From Deltaproteobacteria bacterium RIFOXYD12_FULL_56_24 (GTDB lineage: Bacteria; Desulfobacterota; Desulfobulbia; Desulfobulbales; Desulfurivibrionaceae), in NCBI GenBank assembly GCA_001799285.1, contig MGTD01000019.1, forward strand, positions 1 to 42,722: 42,722 bases of DNA, written 5' to 3'. The notes under the pieces were generated by a model. That model was not told where the DNA came from, did no database searches, and worked only from the letters and a program-made list of their open reading frames with translations. A program made the translations under genes and the position numbers. Positions 8,494 through 16,319 of the stretch are shown one piece after another; position 1 is the stretch's first letter; each line of letters opens with the position of its first letter.

Positions 8494-8550
8494 ATAAAGC
8501 TAAGTTGAGCAGCTTGTCTGCTCAAACGAAACTTATGCCCTCTGGGCGCA
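8494..8550 (+). repeat. Family A palindromic element, copy 2, between dsrA and dsrB
   Basis: ataaagctaagtt, the palindrome GAGCAG-cttgt-CTGCTC, aaacgaaacttatgc and cctctgggcgc, ending directly against the dsrB ribosome binding site (AGGAGGAAT). It makes up nearly half of the 120-bp dsrA-dsrB spacer and would be transcribed in the dsrAB mRNA. Confidence 0.85.
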
Positions 8551-8563
8551 AGGAGGAATTATC

Positions 8564-9694
8564 ATGGGTTACGATCCAGCGAATCCGATGGCCGACAGAA
8601 TCACCGATATCGGTCCCCCACATTATGAGCAGTTTTTCCCGCCGGTAGTCAAAAAGAACTACGGCAAATGGCTGTACCACGAGATCCTGCAGCCCGGCGT
8701 TTTGATGCACAAGGGTGAGAGCGGCGACGAGTGCTACACCGTCCGCGTTGGCGCGGCCCGTCTCATCAGTATCGAGCATATTCGCGAGGTTTGCGACATT
8801 GCAGACAAGCATTGCGATGGTTATATGCGTTGGACCACCAGAAACAATATTGAGTTCATGGTGGACAACAAGGCAAAGGTTCAGCCTCTGCTGGACGATC
8901 TGAAGAGCCGTGGCAACAAGTTCCCTGTTGGCGGCACCGGCGCCTCTGTCAGTAACTGCGTGCACACCCAGGGTTGGGTTCACTGCCATACCCCGGCTAC
9001 CGATGCTTCCGGCGTGGTCAAGGCCGTCATGGACGAGCTGTTCGACTACTTCACCAGCCACAAACTGCCGGCCCAGGTTCGGGTTGCCCTGGCTTGTTGC
9101 CTGAACATGTGCGGCGCGGTTCATGCTTCCGACATCGCCATCCTCGGCGTACATCGTAAACCTCCGATGATCGACCATGATGCGATCACCGGGCTCTGTG
9201 AGCTGCCTCTGGCCATCTCCGCCTGTCCTCTAGGCGCGGTAAAGCCTGCAACCGCGAAGAACAGCAAAGGCGAGGACGTTAAATCCGTCAAGGTAAACGC
9301 TGATCGTTGCATGTTCTGCGGCAACTGTTACACCATGTGCCCGGCCATGCCTCTGGCAGATCCGGACGGCGACGGTATTGCCATTCTGGTTGGCGGCAAG
9401 GTTTCCAACTCCAGGTCCATGCCGATGTTCTCCAAGCTGGTTATTCCCTTCTTGCCCAACACTCCGCCCCGTTGGCCGGAGACCGTTGCCGCGGTGAAAA
9501 ATATCCTGGAGACCTACGCCAAGGATGCACGCAAGTACGAGCGGGTTGGCGAGTGGGCTGCCCGGATCGGCTGGGAGAAATTCTTTGAAAAGACCGGGAT
9601 CCCGTTCACCATCAAGTCTATTGACGATTATCGTCTGGCCTATGATACCTGGAGAACTACCACTCAGTTCAAGTTCACCAGCCATATCAAGTAG
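8564..9694 (+). CDS. dsrB: Dissimilatory sulfite reductase beta subunit
   Basis: 376 aa, normal length, ATG 8564 behind AGGAGGAAT. It is the catalytic partner of DsrA and holds the siroheme-linked cluster. It shows [11 protein letters not shown] (sulfite/siroheme pocket type), C141 in GWVHC, and the paired C178/C179 with C183 in ACCLNMC. The ferredoxin domain has C249-x2-C252-x2-C255-x3-C259 ([14 protein letters not shown]). The 120-bp spacer after dsrA carries a repeat element but no terminator, so cotranscription is expected. A hairpin follows the stop before dsrD. Confidence 0.98.
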   Translation: MGYDPANPMADRITDIGPPHYEQFFPPVVKKNYGKWLYHEILQPGVLMHKGESGDECYTVRVGAARLISIEHIREVCDIADKHCDGYMRWTTRNNIEFMVDNKAKVQPLLDDLKSRGNKFPVGGTGASVSNCVHTQGWVHCHTPATDASGVVKAVMDELFDYFTSHKLPAQVRVALACCLNMCGAVHASDIAILGVHRKPPMIDHDAITGLCELPLAISACPLGAVKPATAKNSKGEDVKSVKVNADRCMFCGNCYTMCPAMPLADPDGDGIAILVGGKVSNSRSMPMFSKLVIPFLPNTPPRWPETVAAVKNILETYAKDARKYERVGEWAARIGWEKFFEKTGIPFTIKSIDDYRLAYDTWRTTTQFKFTSHIK

Positions 9695-9719
9695 GGCGAC
9701 AGCTCTTCAGCAGATTCAG

Positions 9720-9754
9720 GGTCAGTAGTTTCTTTATTTGAGGAGCTACTGACC
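9720..9754 (+). promoter_or_regulatory. Intercistronic hairpin between dsrB and dsrD
   Basis: A perfect 9-bp stem, GGTCAGTAG (9720-9728) and CTACTGACC (9746-9754), with a 17-base loop. It lacks a proper T-tract (ttgttccttt follows), so it fits an mRNA-stabilising or processing hairpin, or a weak attenuator, that could set dsrD levels apart from dsrAB. Confidence 0.5.
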
Positions 9755-9811
9755 TTGTTCCTTTGATTGTTGATGTGCCTGCGTAAAACCTTATTGAAAG
9801 GAGTAAGTACC

Positions 9812-10045
9812 ATGGCATTAAGCAGAGAAGATTTGAAAGCCAAGATCCTTGAAAAAGCGTTGACCGGACCCAAGGCCCAGCTCTATGTTAAGGATTTTTA
9901 TGCCTGTGATCCGGAATCCGGCCCCCGTGATATTAAAAATGCGGCTAATGATTTGGTAAAGGAAGGCAAGATGACCTTCTGGTCAAGCGGCAGCACTACG
10001 ATGTACGCTGCACAAGGCCGGGCCAAGGACGAAGAAAATCGTTAG
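9812..10045 (+). CDS. dsrD: DsrD, winged-helix protein of the dsr operon
   Basis: 77 aa, close to the usual DsrD length. ATG 9812 is chosen over an upstream in-frame ATG at 9767 because GAAAGGAG lies 8 bases before it and MALSREDLKAKILE matches known DsrD starts. DsrD has a winged-helix fold and is a marker of reductive dsr operons; it has been reported to raise DsrAB activity rather than act as a DNA-binding regulator. The conserved core here is KDFYACDPESGPRDIKNA. A strong terminator follows at 10177, closing the dsrABD unit. Confidence 0.95.
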   Translation: MALSREDLKAKILEKALTGPKAQLYVKDFYACDPESGPRDIKNAANDLVKEGKMTFWSSGSTTMYAAQGRAKDEENR

Positions 10046-10176
10046 TTTTATTTTTTTTGAAAGCCGCGCGAAAATAACTTGTCCTTTTCTGCTTCGCCTT
10101 GACGGCTGTCTTTCGCGTCATTATTGCAGGACTTGATGTTCAAGCTATTTTTGCGCAACGGCTCAGTTGGTATATG

Positions 10177-10211
10177 AAAAATGCAGAGGGTTTCCTCTGC
10201 ATTTTTTTTTT
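10177..10211 (+). terminator. Rho-independent terminator after dsrD
   Basis: AAAAATGCAGAGG (10177-10189), loop GTTT, CCTCTGCATTTTT and a run of ten T. A perfect stem with a long T-tract: a very strong terminator ending the dsrABD transcript. Confidence 0.95.
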
Positions 10212-10252
10212 GGTGATGGTCCTGCCGGTTTTTTGGGGAGGGGAGGCTGGTC

Positions 10253-10813
10253 ATGCTCAGTGATTTAGACAAGCTTTTTGTCGCCATTGATCAAGTATTC
10301 GAGTCGGTGCGTCAGAGGCATCCAGAGGAGATCGCCTGCGGGAAGGGGTGTGCGGACTGCTGCCAGGCGGTATTTGATGTGTCTTTTGTCGAGGCGGTTA
10401 ATCTTCAGGCCCATATTAAGCGGCTGGCACCCCTCGTGCGGGAACAGATAGCAGGGTCGGCGCTAGAGGCCAGGCAGGCCTGGGAGCAAATTATGGCTGC
10501 GGGTCTCGATCCGGCTGTGGCCAGAATCAGGTGTCCGCTTCTTGATGGGCAAGGACTCTGTCTCTGCTATGAAGCCCGCCCGATAAACTGCCGGACTTAC
10601 GGGATTCCCACGGAGATTGACGGCAAGGGACATGTCTGTGGCCTTTCCGGGTTCGAGCCGGGGAAATCATACCCCACGGTCAATCTTGCCTCCCTGCAAC
10701 GGATACTCCACGAACTTTCCGTTCAGCTGGCAGGAGAAGCAATGGGCTCAAAGCGCTGGCCCATTGCTTTGGTGATTTTTGAACAGTCTATTTTTCAGGT
10801 TGAAAGTCGGTAG
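10253..10813 (+). CDS. YkgJ-family cysteine-cluster protein
   Basis: 186 aa, ATG 10253 after GGGGAGGGGAGG. The YkgJ (CxxCxxCC, zinc- or iron-chelating) signature is seen as C29-x3-C33-x2-C36-C37 (CGKGCADCC). Downstream cysteines follow in RCPLL, LCLCYEARPINCRTYG and GHVCGLS, as usual for the family. Their biochemical role is not established; metal or Fe-S binding is inferred. The gene follows the dsrD terminator, so it is its own unit or read through weakly. It is convergent with the TPR gene; the 60-bp gap holds only a small TAGCC/GGCTA hairpin. Confidence 0.85.
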   Translation: MLSDLDKLFVAIDQVFESVRQRHPEEIACGKGCADCCQAVFDVSFVEAVNLQAHIKRLAPLVREQIAGSALEARQAWEQIMAAGLDPAVARIRCPLLDGQGLCLCYEARPINCRTYGIPTEIDGKGHVCGLSGFEPGKSYPTVNLASLQRILHELSVQLAGEAMGSKRWPIALVIFEQSIFQVESR

Positions 10814-10872
10814 TATTTCAGTCTGTTGGTTAGGTAGCCGCAGGCTATCCACCAGTGCTGGTACTATTTATT

Positions 10873-11445
10873 TTATCCCTTCTCGATCTCCGTTGCTTTT
10901 TGTAGGAACTTTTCCGCATGGCGGGTGTGTCTGAAGTTCTGGTGGATCGAGGCCGCTGTCCGGTATGCATCCGCAGCCTTGCTTTTTTCCCCTTTGGCCA
11001 GATAGATTTCCGCTAGAATCTCCAAGGTATCCACGGACCCCTGGGGATTTCTCAGGGCGCTGTATTCATTAAGGACATCACCATATAGGCGGATGGCTTG
11101 GTCATAGTCCTTGGCATCGTACATGAGTTTGGCTCTTTTCTTTTCAATGGCAAAAAGGCTGAAACGATCCGTGTGTTTCTGGCAGATGGCATAGGCCTGG
11201 TCGTAATGGCTCAGGGCCATTGCTGTATCGCCTCGGGTCGCGCAGATATCGCCCAGTTTATCCGAGGCGTTGGCAACGCCATTGTCATTGCCTTCGAGCT
11301 CGAAGGCAATCAGGGCGTTGTGAAAGGCGTTGGCTGCCTGGGCCGGCTCGAGGTTCTTGAGAAATTCCTGGCCGGCCTCGTAGTCCAGTTGGGCCTGGCT
11401 TTTTTCTTCCTTTGCTTCCTGTGCCTGTTTTTGTTGTTCAGTCAT
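10873..11445 (-). CDS. Tetratricopeptide-repeat protein
   Basis: 190 aa. ATG 11445 (MTEQQKQAQEAKEE) is preferred to an upstream start because the N-terminal extension has no TPR character and would run further into the gene before. A charged N-terminal stretch is followed by TPR-like helical pairs: YEAGQEFLKNLEPAQAANAF, ASDKLGDICATRGDTAMALS, KAKDYDQAIRLYGDVL-type and LAEIYLAKGEKSKAADAYRT. No signal peptide, so a cytoplasmic scaffold is likely. It overlaps the HEAT-repeat gene by 8 bp, indicating coupled translation. Specific partner unknown. Confidence 0.85.
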   Translation of the reverse strand: MTEQQKQAQEAKEEKSQAQLDYEAGQEFLKNLEPAQAANAFHNALIAFELEGNDNGVANASDKLGDICATRGDTAMALSHYDQAYAICQKHTDRFSLFAIEKKRAKLMYDAKDYDQAIRLYGDVLNEYSALRNPQGSVDTLEILAEIYLAKGEKSKAADAYRTAASIHQNFRHTRHAEKFLQKATEIEKG

Positions 11446-12586
11446 TTTTTGGCTCTCTTGTTCTCTGCAGCCGGGCGAGTGCTTCCCTGGCAAGTTCGGC
11501 CACGGTGGTGCGCACGGGTTGCCCCTGCTCATAAATGGTTAATTCGGCTTCATCGCCGGTAAGTTTTTCGATTTCGCTTTCAACCTCGGTGGCGGCAATT
11601 CGGCCCATGAGTCGGACCGCATGCCCCCTGGTGATTGCTTCCGGGTGGCTGACGAAGGGGAAAAGGCTGTAAAACGGGGTGGCGCGGACCTGGTCCGGCC
11701 GTTTTTCCGCGAGGGTCCCCAGTGCCCACAGTACCTGCACCCTGGTGGAGGGAACCCCCCGATGCATGAGCAGGTGCCGGGCAAAGGCGCCGTAGATATC
11801 CGGACGCGCAGCGATGATGGAGCCGATGGATTCCAGCAGCCCCCAATGGGCGGCGGCTGAATCGGCACATGCCTCGTAGAGCCGGTGCAGCAGGTCGCTT
11901 ACCGCCCCTGGTTTCCGGGTGGAAAGTCGCCGGCAGACCTGGCCCAAAATATGAGCGTATAGCCAGCGCTTGCCCTCGTCCGGGTCATAGAGCAGCCGCT
12001 GAATAAACCGCAGGGTCTTGAGATCGTCAAAGGCCAGGTCAACCAGTCCATCGATGTCCTGACTCTCCATCATTCTGGTGACTGTCCCCTTGTCGGCCTT
12101 CTGCTTCTTGCGTTTGGCGTCGCGGTCCGGCTCCATGGCCGGGAGGTCGCTTGCCGGATTTTCCTGGCAAAGGGCGCCTGCCTTGATTTTCTTGTCTGTT
12201 TGCAGGCGGGTGGCAAGGGCGGCCAGCTCCTGGTTGAGGCGGACAAAATAGAGAACCCCCGCTACCTTGCGGCCATCGACATTCTTGATTTCGTAGACCT
12301 GATGGGTCTGCTCGTCGTAATTGTCGATCCGACCGGTAAGGTAATCCTCGTCGGGGAGCAGTTCCCAAGCCAGATCCCAGTTGTCGTCGCAGGCATGGAC
12401 TATGGCCTCGACCATGGCCGCTCCCACATTAAAGCCGGTGGGATCGCAGGTATAGATAGCGCCGCATTGGCATTCACCCAAGGTAAATTCGTCCAGCTTG
12501 CGCTGCATCGGTTCCTTGGGGCGACCCACTTCCTGGCCGCAGAACGGGCACCAGGGACGAACCTTTATCTGCGTATTTTTCACCAT
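11438..12586 (-). CDS. HEAT-repeat protein with N-terminal zinc ribbon
   Basis: 382 aa from ATG 12586. The N-terminus has paired cysteines (WCPFCGQ, then ECQCGAIYTC), a likely zinc ribbon. A segment ending around DYLTGRIDNYDEQTHQVYEIKN follows. The rest is alpha-helical HEAT/PBS-lyase-like: DDLKTLRFIQRLLYDPDEG, WLYAHILGQVCRRL, HWGLLESIGSIIAARPDIYG, VQVLWALGTLAEKRPDQ and RGHAVRLMGRIAATEVESEI. It resembles proteins named after DVU0298 of Desulfovibrio, though I recall that family only approximately. It lies 2 bp after one TPR gene and overlaps the next. Function unknown; protein-protein scaffold inferred. Confidence 0.8.
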   Translation of the reverse strand: MVKNTQIKVRPWCPFCGQEVGRPKEPMQRKLDEFTLGECQCGAIYTCDPTGFNVGAAMVEAIVHACDDNWDLAWELLPDEDYLTGRIDNYDEQTHQVYEIKNVDGRKVAGVLYFVRLNQELAALATRLQTDKKIKAGALCQENPASDLPAMEPDRDAKRKKQKADKGTVTRMMESQDIDGLVDLAFDDLKTLRFIQRLLYDPDEGKRWLYAHILGQVCRRLSTRKPGAVSDLLHRLYEACADSAAAHWGLLESIGSIIAARPDIYGAFARHLLMHRGVPSTRVQVLWALGTLAEKRPDQVRATPFYSLFPFVSHPEAITRGHAVRLMGRIAATEVESEIEKLTGDEAELTIYEQGQPVRTTVAELAREALARLQRTREPKND

Positions 12587-12588
12587 GA

Positions 12589-13212
12589 TTACAGCTCGTT
12601 CTCTATGGCCTCGACCAGGCGTTGGTCAACCGTGTAGCCGAGTTCCTTCGCTTTGGTGAGCGATTTTTTGGCTGCTTTGAAATCATTGTTGTAATAGAGC
12701 GCCACGGCGAGATTGTTGTGAGCCATGGGGGCGTCCGGTTCAAGCTTCACCGCTTCCCTGGCCGCTTTGACCGCAAGCGCGAAATTTCCGGCCATGACCT
12801 GAGCCGAGGCCAGGTTGATCCAGGCCATGTGCATCTTCGGGTCGTTCATCGTGGCCAGGGTATAGGAAGCGATGGCCTTTTCCGAGTCGCCTTTTTGTTG
12901 CCAGATCAGGCCGATGTTGTTGTGGGGCAGGGCCAGGGCAGGATTTACCTGTACCGCCGCCTGATTGGCGGCCAGCGACTTGTCGAGCTCGCCCTGTTCA
13001 AAATGCATGGCCCCGATGTTGATCAGGGCTTCCACGGCATGAGGGTCAATCTCCAGACATCTTTCCAGCGACTGCATGGCCTCGGCGGTTCTGCCGGCCT
13101 TGCGGTAGACCAGGGCCAGATGGTGATGGGCCACGATATTGTCCGGGAGTTCAAGGCATTTCTGCTTAAGTTCTTCAATGATCTTGGTCAAGTCTTCCTG
13201 CTGGGCAGACAT
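12589..13212 (-). CDS. Tetratricopeptide-repeat protein, first gene of a TPR-HEAT-TPR operon
   Basis: 207 aa. ATG 13212 is chosen because GAGGATA lies just upstream; a TTG further up would add seven residues. At least four clear TPRs of the canonical 34-residue kind are seen: AHHHLALVYRKAGRTAEAMQ, ALINIGAMHFEQGELDKSLA, PHNNIGLIWQQKGDSEKAIA, and MAHNNLAVALYYNNDFKAAK, between alternating E/D-P turns. Cytoplasmic, no signal. The three minus-strand genes sit between the dsrABD/ykgJ genes and dsrN, which suggests, but does not show, a link with sulfite reduction. Confidence 0.88.
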   Translation of the reverse strand: MSAQQEDLTKIIEELKQKCLELPDNIVAHHHLALVYRKAGRTAEAMQSLERCLEIDPHAVEALINIGAMHFEQGELDKSLAANQAAVQVNPALALPHNNIGLIWQQKGDSEKAIASYTLATMNDPKMHMAWINLASAQVMAGNFALAVKAAREAVKLEPDAPMAHNNLAVALYYNNDFKAAKKSLTKAKELGYTVDQRLVEAIENEL

Positions 13213-13633
13213 AGAGGTATCCTCGTTTTGCAAAATGGTTGAAAATCGTTAGCCGTTATAACAAAATAGCCATGTCGTTTAAATGGCAAATCGGCATAAG
13301 GATCCGTAACGGAATGGTTAATAACCGGAGTGCTAACGACCTGTGTATTCCGTAACGGTTCCTAAATCCGCTTTGTAATTTCAAGAGAAAAGCAGATGGC
13401 GTTTCAAAAAAGCTCTGGCGCGGTAAGCACCGGCAAAAAGCCAAAGTGGGGATATATATAAGCATGGCCATAGCGGTGTGCAAGGTGGCCAAGGTACCAT
13501 ATGCTGAAAACTTCGTCAAAATCTTTGCCGGTCTTGGTGGTGGCCGCGAGTTGACCGCCGCAACCGCTTGACAGCGGAGGCCCTGGATGTTTTTCTGTGC
13601 GCGGGATAATCAGAATGCGAAGGATACTAAGTA
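13213..13633. other. 421-bp divergent intergenic region with a family D-like hairpin
   Basis: Between the TPR operon (minus) and dsrN (plus). It contains inverted arms aggatCCGTAACGGaat (13299-13315) and attCCGTAACGGttcct (13347-13363), preceded by ggcata, which is the family D layout (ggcataaggagccgta ... aacggctcctaa). No cobalamin riboswitch or clear promoter was recognised. A short minus-strand frame here (13256-13519) has no ribosome site or recognisable sequence. Confidence 0.6.
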
Positions 13634-15055
13634 ATGAAGACTATGGGAGGGAAGGGTTTGGCCGCAGAACGAGGATATTCCGCAAAAGGTCTGATAGTGG
13701 CCGGGCTGGGGGGCGGCTCAGGGAAAAGCGTGATTGCGGTTGGGATGGCCGCGGCTTTTTTTGGGCAAGGGCGATTGGTCGTTCCTTTCAAAAAAGGGCC
13801 GGACTACATTGACGCAGGCTGGTTGGCCCTGGCCGCAGGCTATCCTTGCTACAATCTTGACCCCTATCTCATGACCCCGGAAGCGCTTGGCCATTCTTTC
13901 CGCACCCATGCGCACGGGCGGGAGTTGGTCATTATCGAGGGGAACCGCGGTCTATATGACGGGGTTGATGCCGAGGGGACCTTCAGCACGGCCGAGCTTG
14001 CCAAGGCTCTTGGGCTGCCGGTGCTGCTGGTAGTTGACTGCACCAAGACCACCCGCACTGTGGCAGCCCTGGTCCTGGGCTGCCAGAACTTTGATCCTAA
14101 GGTGAAAATCGGTGGGGTGATTTTAAACCGGGTGGGCACCCCCCGGCATGAGACCATTGTCCGGCAGGCAGTGGAGCAGTATACCGGAATCCCGGTTCTG
14201 GGCGCCATGCCCCGTTCCAGGGAAGACGTCTTCCCGCAACGGCATCTGGGGATAACCCCTTGCCATGAGCATACGGGAGCCGAGGCGGCGGTGCAGACTT
14301 TGGCCGGGAAGGCGGAGCGTTATCTGGATCTTGCCGGGATAGAAAAGATGATGGCTCCCTGCGCCAGCGAGCCGGAAGCGCGGCGCCCGGAGCAGAAGGG
14401 TGGGGAAGAGCCGGTGCGGATCGGCATCCTCAAGGATGCAGCCTTTCAGTTTTACTATGCGGAAAACCTGGAGGCCCTGGTCCGGTGCGGCGCTGAGCTG
14501 GTGGAGATCAATGCCCTGACCGCCCCGGAGCTGCCGGTGCTTGACGGTCTTTATATCGGGGGGGGATTTCCGGAAACCAGCGCCAGGGCATTGTCCGCCA
14601 ATGGTTCCTTCAGGGATTCTCTGAAAAGGGGTGCCGAGGCAGGACTACCCATTTACGCGGAGTGCGGCGGTCTGATTTATCTTGGCGAGAGCATGGTGCT
14701 TGGTGATGAGGTTTTTTCTCTGGTGGGTCTTTTTCCGGTACGCTTCGGGCTGATGAAAAGGCCCCAGGCCCATGGCTATACCGTACTTAAGGTCGAGGGC
14801 CAGAATCCTTACTATCCGGAGGGAACCGAGATCAAGGGGCACGAATTCCGTTACAGCCGGGTGGAGGAGTGGGGCGGGGAGAGCAGCCGGCTTGCCCTGC
14901 GGATGGAGCGGGGGGTGGGGTTTGTTGGTGGCCGGGATGGGCTGGTGTTCAAGAATGTCCTGGCCCTGTACACCCATATCCACGCCTTGGGCACCCCGGC
15001 CTGGGCACCGGCTTTGCTGGCCAGGGCGCGGGAGTATCGGGCGGCGCGGGGTTAA
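13634..15055 (+). CDS. dsrN: Cobyrinate/sirohydrochlorin-type a,c-diamide synthase (DsrN)
   Basis: 473 aa, CobB/CbiA family. ATG 13634 is preceded by AAGGA. The N-terminal P-loop ATPase is GLGGGSGKSVIAV (about 24-36). KKGPDYIDAGWL and the VIIEGNRGLYDG block match the synthetase domain. The C-terminal class I amidotransferase domain has nucleophile C344 in PIYAECGGLIYLGE, with GHEFRYSR further on. CobB amidates acetate side chains a and c of cobyrinate with glutamine and ATP. In dsr clusters the homologue DsrN is proposed to make siro(heme) amide for DsrAB. The location in the dsr region favours DsrN, but a cobalamin role cannot be excluded. It nearly abuts the convergent gene at 15058. Confidence 0.88.
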   Translation: MKTMGGKGLAAERGYSAKGLIVAGLGGGSGKSVIAVGMAAAFFGQGRLVVPFKKGPDYIDAGWLALAAGYPCYNLDPYLMTPEALGHSFRTHAHGRELVIIEGNRGLYDGVDAEGTFSTAELAKALGLPVLLVVDCTKTTRTVAALVLGCQNFDPKVKIGGVILNRVGTPRHETIVRQAVEQYTGIPVLGAMPRSREDVFPQRHLGITPCHEHTGAEAAVQTLAGKAERYLDLAGIEKMMAPCASEPEARRPEQKGGEEPVRIGILKDAAFQFYYAENLEALVRCGAELVEINALTAPELPVLDGLYIGGGFPETSARALSANGSFRDSLKRGAEAGLPIYAECGGLIYLGESMVLGDEVFSLVGLFPVRFGLMKRPQAHGYTVLKVEGQNPYYPEGTEIKGHEFRYSRVEEWGGESSRLALRMERGVGFVGGRDGLVFKNVLALYTHIHALGTPAWAPALLARAREYRAARG

Positions 15056-15057
15056 GG

Positions 15058-15420
15058 TCAGTGGCTGGTGTAAACGCCGAGAACCTTGGCCTCGATCTTC
15101 ATTCTGGTGGCACCATCAGGCAGCGGGTCCTGCCAGTGGATGAACTGGGTCAGCACCCTGGCAAAGGCGCCATTGTCCTCTTTGCAGGCATCGCAGATGC
15201 TCTCGGCCTCGTCCCGGTAGATGATCACCTTGCTGGCCGGCTCGCCCTTTTTATCAACCGCCGCCATCTTCCGGCAGCCGCATTCCAGCCGGATGACCGC
15301 CACCCCGATCCCGTCGGGGCTTCCTTCCAGAATACCGGCAATCATGGCCTCTTCATTTTTCTGGGCCTTGAGTTCCTGGCTGGGGGGGGTCTTTTTTTTG
15401 ATTTTTGGTTTGCTGCTCAT
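15058..15420 (-). CDS. Small conserved cysteine-containing protein, unknown function
   Basis: 120 aa from ATG 15420, with AAGG upstream. The first 20 residues are Lys-rich (MSSKPKIKKKTPP). The rest is a compact domain with two cysteine pairs, ECGCRK and ICDAC, spaced about 40 residues apart, which could bind one zinc or an Fe-S centre. It ends FIHWQDPLPDG...KVLGVYTSH. No signal or membrane segment. It is convergent with dsrN, 2 bp between the stops. I do not recognise the family. Confidence 0.75.
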   Translation of the reverse strand: MSSKPKIKKKTPPSQELKAQKNEEAMIAGILEGSPDGIGVAVIRLECGCRKMAAVDKKGEPASKVIIYRDEAESICDACKEDNGAFARVLTQFIHWQDPLPDGATRMKIEAKVLGVYTSH

Positions 15421-15570
15421 AAAAAAGGGCCTTTTGGGACAGTTTGAGAATAATGCAAAGAAACGCCTGCCAAAAACAACGTTTGGTATCCTAAAAGATC
15501 AGAGCAAACAGGTCAACCTGAATCGTCTTTTCTCGTGGGTTGGCCAGATTGTGGCATAGTTTCTTTTTTA

Positions 15571-15598
15571 TTGACAAAAAAATGGGGGTGAATTAGAG
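15571..15598 (+). promoter_or_regulatory. Candidate promoter for the ferredoxin gene
   Basis: TTGACA 15571-15576, a 16-bp spacer, then TTAGAG 15593-15598. The -35 is consensus and sits after a T-run, as in the dsrA candidate; the -10 is weak. It leaves a leader of about 115 bases. Confidence 0.4.
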
Positions 15599-15713
15599 GG
15601 AAAGGGAAATTTATCTCTTTTCCCGGAAGCAATGGACTCGATATGCTTGTTCGGGTTTGTGGCAGTTAGATCTTGGCTATCAATTTATTCAACCTTTATA
15701 TGGAGGAAGTACC

Positions 15714-15899
15714 ATGTGGCAGATTGATGTTGACAAGGATAAGTGTACTGGTGATGCAGAGTGTGTAAATGCTTGCCCCGCGCAGGTTTATGAGATGGTT
15801 GACGGCAAATCCGAGCCGGTTAACGCTGACGAATGCCTGGGCTGTGAGACCTGTGTGGAGGTTTGTCCCGAGGGGGCAATCACCGTCACCGAGGTGTAA
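15714..15899 (+). CDS. Seven/eight-iron ferredoxin with Asp at the cluster I position 14
   Basis: 61 aa. ATG 15714 follows GGAGGAAG; an in-frame upstream ATG (15657) would add 19 non-ferredoxin residues. Cluster II ligands are C41-x2-C44-x2-C47 and C51. Cluster I has C11, D14, C17 and C21 (CTGDAEC-x3-C): the second cysteine is replaced by Asp. This matches D. africanus ferredoxin III and Pyrococcus ferredoxin, whose cluster I changes readily between [3Fe-4S] and [4Fe-4S] and can bind other metals. Length and sequence (VDKDKCTGDAECVNACPAQV) are very close to D. africanus FdIII from memory. A soluble cytoplasmic electron carrier, possibly for DsrAB. It is monocistronic, with a terminator at 16028. 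Confidence 0.93.
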   Translation: MWQIDVDKDKCTGDAECVNACPAQVYEMVDGKSEPVNADECLGCETCVEVCPEGAITVTEV

Positions 15900-16027
15900 T
15901 GGAGAAATTCAGGAGCCGTTAAACAATTTGTCCATGGACGTTCTTTCCTGGCTCCTCATGCCGTCCTTGCCAGGGTAATGGTAAGGTGTTTTGTGCCAAC
16001 GGCTTGCAGAATAATCTTTGAAGTGTG

Positions 16028-16066
16028 TAGGCCTATTCCCACGATTGGGGATAGGCCTATTTATTT
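16028..16066 (+). terminator. Strong hairpin terminator after the ferredoxin gene
   Basis: TAGGCCTATTCCC (16028-16040) and GGGGATAGGCCTA (16047-16059) form a 13-bp stem with one G-T pair and a 6-base loop, followed by tttattta. It is 130 bases after the ferredoxin stop. Confidence 0.75.
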
Positions 16067-16224
16067 AGGAGCCGTTCAGAAACAACATGGCCATTTATGT
16101 TGCCTTACTGTACGGCTCCTTATGCCATTTGGCTGCGCTAAAACGTCCACGTTATTTTTTACAATGGCTTAGGAGCCGTTCAGAAACAACATGGCCATTT
16201 ATGTTGCCTTACTGTACGGCTCCT
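16067..16224 (+). repeat. Family D paired hairpin repeats, 104-bp period
   Basis: Two 54-bp hairpins (16067-16120 and 16171-16224) with perfect 9-bp ends AGGAGCCGT and ACGGCTCCT. They start exactly 104 bp apart and are identical over the hairpin; the spacer (tatgccatttgg ... atggctt) differs slightly between copies. The same arrangement, inverted, with a different loop, is at 33753-33909. The remainder of the 15900-16319 gap has no gene I can support. Confidence 0.9.
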
Positions 16225-16319
16225 TATGCCATTTGGTTGCCTAAAACGTCCATGTTATTTTTCGATAATGGCTTAGGGGCGGGGCCTGGGTTCTTTATGC
16301 AAGTCCGGAAGGGGGAAGC

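Noticed and set aside
13256-13519. 87-codon minus-strand frame upstream of the TPR operon
   Set aside because: No ribosome site, no recognisable sequence and it covers the family D-like hairpin; treated as non-coding.
13213-13633. Cobalamin riboswitch upstream of the CobB-type gene
   Set aside because: No recognisable B12-box or surrounding helices; only a family D-like hairpin is present, which also fits a dsrN rather than a cobalamin-pathway role.
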